Below are positions 57,601 to 64,000 of a DNA stretch of 64,000 nt, piece by piece. The notes below the pieces were generated by a model. That model saw only the letters and a list, made by a program, of their open reading frames with translations, did no database searches and was not told the DNA's origin. The position numbers were made by a program, and so were the translations under genes. The DNA lies in the NCBI RefSeq assembly GCF_022458985.1, contig NC_061785.1:5694204-5758203 (forward strand). Direction: 5' to 3'. Position 1 is the first letter of the stretch; each line of letters opens with the position of its first letter. This DNA is from Mugil cephalus (lineage: Eukaryota; Chordata; Actinopteri; Mugiliformes; Mugilidae).

Positions 57601-60600
57601 TCACCTGCTGGAATAAAACATTAAACCAGGTTAGAGAAGAGGAGCAGAGCTTTTTATAACAAGGGTCAGTCTGTAACAATCTGTCTTTGGATTCTTAAAT
57701 ATTTAATTGGAAAATCAGTTGTTCTACAATATAATGTAGAAAATGTCTTTTCTTTAAAGTTCCCTGTAACAGAAGAATTGCATTTACATTACATTACATT
57801 TTAAGTCGGAGTGATCTAATTTTTGTTAGGTTTAAGACATAAGACATTGCTATTTTATCCCACGTATGGGAAATTTTCTTGTCACAGTAGCGTGGAATTA
57901 GACAAGAATATATACAAAGGTCAAGTTTGAAGGAATATACAAAAAATAAGAGCACTCTGAAAAACAAAATATATAGTAGAAAAGAGAAAAATAAGGCCTT
58001 TCTATGGGAAAAAAATGCAAAACAAAATTGGTAATATAATTGCTCAGATTATACAGTGAGGTAGTTTAATAAGGCAGTGCAAAAATTCAATGAATTGTTA
58101 TAACTAATATTGTTCAAAATTTATTCTATTTTAGGCTTTTTGATTTAATTGATGGAAATTTTATTAATTTTCATTTATTTTATTATTATTTAATTTAATT
58201 TAGTGTCATTTTCTTTACCCTGAGGTTTTAATAGTGGGTGTTTGTATGTATGTAAATGTTTGTATGTATCATATATGTTGGGGAAAAAAACATATATATA
58301 TAATTTATAAAGTTTACCCTTAGGCGCCAGATATTACTGCATTATTGGCTTCATTCATAGGTTACAGCGTCTATATCCCACAGCACCTCTAATGAGCCTT
58401 TAGTTTATTTGACATTCAGGCACCAAACAGACTGTGTTTCTAAAGATCTGATCAGTCCTGACTTGTTGTATCACTTTCCAGAGCCTGTCGTCGTCCATTA
58501 AATCTTGAGGCCGGATTATTTGTTATTATTTTTCCAATACTGAGCGGTTTTGTCATTTTCTTTTTTTTTTTTAATGTCCCATTTTATTCTGTGCCAGGAC
58601 ACGTCCCACCTCCCTCCTCTCCCCTATGTGATCGGACTGACGGGAGGCAGCGGCAGCGGGAAGAGCTCCATCGCCAGGCAGCTGGAGGCGCTCGGCGCCG
58701 TTCGGATCGACTGCGACAAACTGGGTCATGACGTGTACCAGCCGGACTCCGCCGCTCATCACAAAGTGCTCCAGGAGTTTGGGTCAGGTGGGGAAACATT
58801 TAAACCTCTCGGAAATGTTTTTGTGTTTGCTCTTGAGGAAATTAAACTGCATGATTCACCTTTGGGTGTCTTAAAGGTCCTAAATTATGATTTCTCTGAC
58901 GTCAACGATTAGAATTTGATGTAAGGTGACAGTTTGCTCCTGGCTTCAAAGCTGTTGATCCGTCCAAAGACTAATAACTAATAACGTTTCCGAGTTCTTA
59001 ATAAAATGTCTTTAAGGAGTCCGTCTTCCAACTAACGTGTGAATTTGCCTCGACAGCAGATTCAGAATACCCCTTAAGGTGTTTTTTTTCTTACAGTTTA
59101 TTTACATCATTTTCCAAATGCCGTTAGTCCAACATTTGACTTTGCTTTGATGTGCATTTGATAGTGAGACATTGTACTACAGTAAACCAGATATAGAAGA
59201 TGATGAACTCTGAAGGAGGAGTACAAAGATTACACACATGAAACTCCTGTTATTGGTGTTGATGTGCCATATTTAACCTCCTGAGACCCTGCGTCCTCAT
59301 ATGGGGACGTTAAGTTTCAGGTTTGTGGCAGATTATTCTGCTTCATTTGAACTTTTATCTTCATAACTAGAAACAAAAGTGGACAAGGTTCAAAACCTGA
59401 TCAAATTTTACAGTTGAAACGTGTTTATTTTATGCTGTTTTGCTTTCCTAGTTTAATGTAACATGCAAATTCCATCTATAACAACAAGTTATAGCTTCGC
59501 TAATTATTATCAAGTACTCGATTGAGGACGTTGGGAATTCATTATGTGCAATTCTGCTTTTGCACAGAAATGTTCAAATATGAGAATTGACAGTTTTATA
59601 TTTTGTTACATATTGGTGCCTTTATTATAACATTGATATATTATTCCTAATATTATTATTATTATATGACTTAATCCCGGTGTCCACACATGAGGACATC
59701 ATTTTTTTCCAAAAATTACTTCCTGCTCAAAGATGATGCTTAGTTTTTATAGTTCTTAGGTCCTGCTGATCCTAAATAAAGAGAATTTAGAGATGCATAG
59801 TGAACAACAGTTCAGGTCTCAAGAGGTTAAAAGACAGAAATATGAAGTTGTACGCTTGTATGCTTCTCTACATCCTTCATGTTTTCAAGTAAATGTCAAT
59901 GTACACAGATCAGCCACAACATTATGACCACGACACCCTCAGAAGGCCCATGTCCGTTCTCTGATGAGTCACAACTGTTTTGGAGGCACATGCACAATAT
60001 AAGGAAGGTGGTCATAATGTTACGCCTGATTGGTGTATGTGATAAAACATACCCTGTATGTGCAATGATGAGTTGTGCTTTTGTGACTTTCAGATCTCCT
60101 GAATGAAGATAAGACCATCAACAGACGCGCATTAGGAAGAAAAGTTTTTGGGAACCAGGTAATTGGAGCATTGTGAATGTAACACAACATGTTATTACAC
60201 TGCAAATCAGAAATGTAACACAGATGCTGTGTTTCTTCGCGCAGGAGCGACTAAAAGCTCTAACGGACATCGTGTGGCCTGAGATTGCACTTATGGTGAA
60301 GAACAGAATCAGCCAAGCCAGAGAGGAAGGTACTGAGTTATATCAATCTGATGTTCACATTAAAGTATTTTAAAACGTCTCCTTATGTTCTCTGCACTTC
60401 TAACTCATTCATCCCCACTATTAACTGTTGATGTGGTTGATAAAACTAAATAAATAGCTTCTACTTGAATCCTGCAATGCTACATTCCAGTTTATGTGGA
60501 GGAAATTATGCAGCAATTTAGATTTAGTGAGTTAAACATTTAAAAAGTAGTTAGCAAGTGAGCGGAGCAGTTAAGATTAACAGATAAACGAAGCAGCCAA

Positions 60601-61885
60601 AAGGAATGCAACACAAATTTAAATGCGTTCTGTTCTCCTCTATTCTGTAATATAATATAAATGCTTAAACACTGTAACGTAGTGTGATTCTTTGCAGGAA
60701 AACAGGTTTGTGTGGTGGATGCGGCCGTTCTCCTGGAGGCCGGCTGGACAGACCTGGTCCACGAGGTCTGGGTCACCGTCATCCCTGAGGAGGAGGTAAC
60801 ATGTTTGGTTTGTAATCCTTAGTGGGACAAACACATTAGCTACAGTGGCTTTGAGGAAAACACCCTCTTAATGAGTGGGTTCAGAACACGGTGAAATAAT
60901 GTTAAGAAAAGTGACTAATACATGTTAATCTTTTGGCTTTTTTCTGTATAACATGAGTTGGAAACTGTGGAAACATCGTTTAGTGTACACGCATTGTCAT
61001 ATCTGTATTAGTTCTTGTGTGCTCCCACCAGAGGGCGCCAATGATAACAAAATGCCAGAGCCGTGGGAAGATTCTACAGTGTATCTCTATGGGGCGGATG
61101 TGCTATGTTGAAATAAATGTCTTGTTTTCACCATTAACGAGCCTATAAATGTTATTGCCGACGTCCTTTGTAGCCCAATCACCTCATCAGCTGTGTTTAC
61201 CTCCTCCTCCTCAGTCTCCGTGTTTATCCGTCGCTGTTTAAAGTTTAAACAGGGAGAAATCAGTTGACCTCCAGTTCTTCCTTTTATTCTTCTGCTCCCA
61301 TGACTTTCTCTTGTTTTTGTTCACTGGGGAAACGGTGGAGTTTCCTCCGTGTTTTCCTGATCCTGTGCTGGAGCTGTAGACTGTGGCAGATTTTAACTTT
61401 TAATCCAGTTTTATTCTCTGTTATTGCCACTTCTCTATGGGTGAATATTGGTTAGATGCATCTAACAAGGCGCCAACGAAACACGTGACCAGCTCAGAAC
61501 CAATCAGCATAGAGGGATAGCTCAGACGGTCCATTCCCCTATTTGGACAGACTCAAAATGTGAAGCCCCTGACCTTCCTCTTCACCTCTCAGGCAGTGTC
61601 GAGAATAACAGAGCGGGACGGAGTCACAACGGAGGACGCCCTGCGCCGGCTGCAGAGTCAGTGGTCCAGCTCCAAGCAAGTGGAGCACGCTAACGTGGTG
61701 CTCAGCACGCTGTGGGAGCCGGAGGTCACTCGGAAACAGGTCAGACACGTCCACCAGCGCAGCGTCCACGTTTCTGTGTGTATTTTTAGTGCCAATTAAC
61801 CGTCGTCTTTTTAATATTTTAAAAGGTATTGAAAGCTTGGAATCTCCTTCAAAAGAGAATCCAACAGAGGCCAGAAGGACAGTAG
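54700..61885 (+). CDS. coasy: COASY, bifunctional coenzyme A synthase (PPAT + dephospho-CoA kinase)
   Basis: COASY turns 4'-phosphopantetheine into dephospho-CoA and then CoA. Nine exons join in phase: 54700-55381, 55470-55684, 57037-57168, 58598-58787, 60094-60158, 60245-60329, 60698-60795, 61593-61739 and 61826-61885 (557 aa; human about 564). Residues 1-180 form the N-terminal region ([15 protein letters not shown], aligned with the known start). The adenylyltransferase domain has [12 protein letters not shown] at 191-202 and the ISSSSLR motif in exon 3. The kinase domain has a P-loop ([12 protein letters not shown], about 356-367), [10 protein letters not shown] in exon 7 and LSTLWEP in exon 8. 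It ends RIQQRPEGQ. Both catalytic signatures are intact. The large first coding exon is much more GC-rich than its surroundings. The start is the first of two nearby in-frame ATGs (54700, 54706). An upstream in-frame stretch is excluded because a strong acceptor ends at 54650. Confidence 0.97.
55685..57036 (+). other. COASY intron 2
   Basis: The intron starts with a TTTC repeat (55726-55748). At about 56445-56600 it contains CAATCTTTTTATTGTCATTG and following sequence typical of an antisense LINE 3' tail in fish. The rest is unremarkable AT-rich sequence. Confidence 0.6.
57169..58597 (+). other. COASY intron 3
   Basis: The segment 57835-58110 (TTTTATCCCACGTATGGGAA, then repeated 'gtgcaa' and A-rich text) looks like another degenerate retroelement tail. 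The rest is AT-rich with no coding signal. The acceptor at the end has a long T run. Confidence 0.6.
59273..59830. mobile_element. TTAA-flanked element, possibly piggyBac-like, in COASY intron 4
   Basis: The left border reads TTAACCTCCTGAGACC and the right border, inverted, TTAACCTCTTGAGACC. Both therefore end in TTAA, the piggyBac target site, followed by matching inverted repeats. The 558-bp interior has no coding sequence. The family assignment is inference from the TTAA borders. Confidence 0.6.
59902..60037 (+). mobile_element. Tc1-family miniature copy in COASY intron 4
   Basis: This 136-bp copy has inverted ends of about 30 bp: ACAGATCAGCCACAACATTA against (inverted) ACCAATCAGGCGTAACATTA. 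It is very short and lies only 56 bp upstream of the exon 5 acceptor. Confidence 0.75.
60796..61592 (+). other. COASY intron 7
   Basis: The intron contains a block at about 61020-61510 of more balanced composition, with GGCGCCAA near both ends (61035 and 61470). It may be a decayed inserted element, but I do not recognise the family. No exon is seen. Confidence 0.4.
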
Positions 61886-62140
61886 TCGCCGCGTCGAACC
61901 GGCCGAGCGCACAGAACCAGGAAACGTCGGCCGCGCGGACGTCGTGCGCACAAGTGACTGATCTACGTTAAGCCTTAGAACGAAGTGACGCCAAGCTCCC
62001 TCACTTCTTTGACCAGTGCCTGACTGACTTTCCACAGGTTTTTAAAGTCTAGTTTTGTTTTCAGAGATGTTTAGTTGAAAGACGAATGGAGGGCGGAAAA
62101 CACTTCTCGATCTAGAATTCCTCCCTGGGATTAATAAAGC
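61886..62140 (+). other. coasy: COASY 3' UTR with AATAAA in a LINE-tail-like segment
   Basis: The 3' UTR holds one clear AATAAA at 62133-62138, in the context CTGGGATTAATAAAGC. A TTCC-CTGGGATTAATAAA pattern is typical of the 3' end of many teleost LINE or SINE copies. The gene may therefore use a signal donated by a retroelement. Cleavage would fall about 15-25 bases downstream. Confidence 0.5.
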
Positions 62141-62880
62141 GTTGTCTTTAACCGAGAGCTGTAGGTCTGGCAAAAGACGAACAGCAATTCAAGACGATAT
62201 TAACACTCTAATCCCTCTCAGCAAAAAGTTCTGTCTCCTTTCCGTGTCTTCTACTTATAAATGATATAAGCGTTTCCTCGAGACGCAACTCTGTCATTAA
62301 ATCATAGATTTAAATAATTTTAGACGTGGGTTTTTCAGGATTTGGAGAATATATGAACTAATGAGTATAAATACTAAATAAAGGGCATTGTAGTGCAGGA
62401 ATATGTGCAATAGATAATAGTTTGATGAGGGTACTGTAAAAAATATATCAGTAAGAGGTAAATCAAGGTATTTGAGTGAATTATGGGAAATGTTATAGTG
62501 CGGCAGTTTAGTGAATCTGACTAGTAGGCAAAAAAAAAAAAATCTATTGGTTTTGAAATGAACATTTTATAAGTGCAAAAAAAAAAAAAAAAAGAATATT
62601 TGAATATTGGTTTTTGGACATATTTGGTAAAAGCCTGCTGGGTATTGAGGAGAGTAAACCCAAAGTCATGGGGTTATAAGTCAATGTTCTGACAGGAAGG
62701 ACGACATCCCGTCTGTTGTTTTAGCTCCACCAACATCATCATAAGTCAGTTACTGGTGTCTTTTAATTCACTTGCATGTGGACGTCTTTATATATATATA
62801 TATTGGCAATTAAATTAAAAGACTTAAACCGACTCCCTCCTTTTCCCACTTGATTTTGGTCCCACACATTCATTTTAAAA
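62141..62880. other. COASY / MLCK-like convergent intergenic region
   Basis: AT-rich sequence separates two genes whose 3' ends face each other. It includes a segment at 62390-62540 with 'atatgtgcaatag' and 'gtgcggcag' phrases typical of teleost retroelement tails, then A runs at 62530-62594. No gene is seen. Confidence 0.55.
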
Positions 62881-63197
62881 CATTCCTTTAAATTCAGCCT
62901 TTATTTTTGCATTGAAAAAATATATAAAATGTGCAAAACATTAAGTTTTCACGTGACGCGTCACCTCGTGCACCAACATGCTAAACGCTTTACATATTCA
63001 TTAAGTGCACTACAAACTGATGGCGAACCCGCTGTGTTCTGTGTAGTCCGAACTTCACGGTTTCTCTTATAAAAAACACACCATTGCCACCTTGAAACCA
63101 TGTGAATGATTGTCCATCCACGAACCGACGTGAGGAATTCAAATTGGCCCCTTTTCAGAAGCAGGAACAATCGTTACGGTGGGTCCATTTTCTTCCC
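62881..63197 (-). other. 3' UTR of the MLCK-like gene
   Basis: The sequence after the TAG (63200-63198) on the minus strand runs to a possible AATAAA (plus-strand TTTATT, 62900-62905). It has no open frame with similarity. The end is inferred. Confidence 0.45.
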
Positions 63198-63978
63198 CTA
63201 CGGCTTCACCGTGAGTTTGGCGGAGCACATCGCCTCCCCCAGCTTGTTTCTGGCTCTGCACACGTAAACCCCAGAGTCCGAAGGCTGCAAATCAGCCACA
63301 ACCAGAGAACAGAGGCCGTCTTCACGCTGCTCCACGGTCACTCGGCGCGACGCGGACATCGGCTTCTCGTTCTGAAGCCACTTCACCTGTGGCTGCGGGT
63401 AACCTGGGATCGAGACAGTAAATGAGACTGGACATGAACCCAACCGTATCATACTTGTCTGTGATAAATAAAGTTTTCTGAATTTGAATTTCAAGTCTAC
63501 TGCAAAAACAAAGCGACGAGGTTTGGCTTTAACAACAATGCATCCCCGGTCTCGTCACTCACCGCTGATGAGGCATGTCAGCTGAGCGGTGGCTCCTTTC
63601 GGGAGAGTGGTGTCCCTCAGGGCCCGCTGGAAGCGAGGCTCCATCTGGAGCTGCTTGTCCAGGGACTGGATGGCCTCCTCTGCCTTCTGGCTCCAGCCTG
63701 GCTCTGGATGAGAGAGATGGAAACAGAAGAAGAAGAAGAAGAAGATGATGATGATGAATGAAACAGAAACGAGGCTTTCCTGATCACAAAAGGGCAAACT
63801 TGAAGTGACAATCTGAAACTGTGAGTCACCCTCGCGCCGTACGCATTCATGTCCAGGACGTAGGAGGACAGAGCGGACGTGTGTTCGTCTCCTTACCCTC
63901 TGAGGAGCTGCCAGGAGACTCTGGCCTGCTGGAGAGGTTAGCCATCCGCTGCAGGGCCAGAACAGCCTTGCCAGTTTT
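63198..63978 (-). CDS. Myosin light chain kinase-like protein, C-terminal three exons with terminal Ig domain
   Basis: Three exons on the minus strand join in phase: 63978-63897, 63703-63563 and 63403-63198, 142 residues to a TAG at 63200-63198. The first begins KTGKAVLALQRMANLS just after a CTCTCAG acceptor. This resembles the calmodulin-binding tail of smooth-muscle-type MLCK (WQ|KTG..AV..). A Ser/Pro/Glu-rich spacer and a charged segment follow, then an I-set Ig domain: C in AQLTCLISG, W in QVKWLQ, and DSGVYVC near the end. The protein stops right after the Ig strand (SAKLTVKP), as in telokin-type tails, but lacks an acidic tail. A fish-specific MYLK paralogue is my best guess; another giant-kinase tail (for example SPEG-like) remains possible. 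The kinase domain lies beyond base 64000. The gene converges on COASY, and a possible polyadenylation signal (plus-strand TTTATT) lies at 62900-62905. Confidence 0.7.
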
Positions 63979-64000
63979 CTGAGAGTGGATGACAAACCGC

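Overview
The window is vertebrate nuclear DNA, most likely from a percomorph-type teleost. The basis is four intron-containing genes with clear vertebrate orthologues, compact introns in two of them, long CA/GT microsatellites, and several short DNA-transposon relics (Tc1, hAT and piggyBac-like) of the kind that fill fish genomes. There are no operons, ribosome binding sites or other prokaryotic signals.

Layout. From about 45.16 kb down to the left edge runs the 5' part of VTI1A (minus strand). Its exons 1-5 lie at 45068-45161, 39970-40028, 37774-37884, 19979-20056 and 7784-7868. They encode the N-terminal three-helix region and the linker. The SNARE motif and membrane anchor are not seen and should lie beyond base 1. 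The VTI1A introns (5.0, 2.1, 17.7 and 12.1 kb, plus at least 7.8 kb) hold most of the window. They contain non-coding sequence that looks regulatory and a mosaic of repeats: a hAT relic, hAT-like miniature elements, a Tc1 relic, a foldback element, an array of about 115-bp tandem repeats, and many microsatellites. Head-to-head with VTI1A, across a short shared promoter region, is ZDHHC6 (plus strand, ten coding exons, 46756-50234, 411 aa). COASY follows in the same orientation (nine coding exons, 54700-61885, 557 aa), and its promoter carries paired CACGTG and CCAAT boxes. At the right edge, converging on COASY, are the last three exons of a myosin-light-chain-kinase-like gene ending in an Ig domain (63198-63978, minus strand).

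Functions. VTI1A is a Golgi/endosome v-SNARE. ZDHHC6 is an ER palmitoyltransferase. COASY carries out the last two steps of coenzyme A synthesis. Palmitoyl-CoA is the donor for ZDHHC6, but nothing in the sequence suggests a designed functional link between the genes. The VTI1A-ZDHHC6 pair is the arrangement also found in mammals. The COASY and kinase neighbours are not the mammalian neighbours as I know them.

I found no convincing new gene system. The most informative unusual structures are the 30.9-32.1 kb tandem array, the 38.0-39.2 kb foldback element, the tandem duplication beside the COASY promoter, the TTAA-flanked element in COASY intron 4, and the G-rich, CA-rich and pyrimidine-rich tracts around VTI1A exons 4 and 5. 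Exon limits come from reading splice signals and known protein homology by eye; no alignment or RNA data were available.
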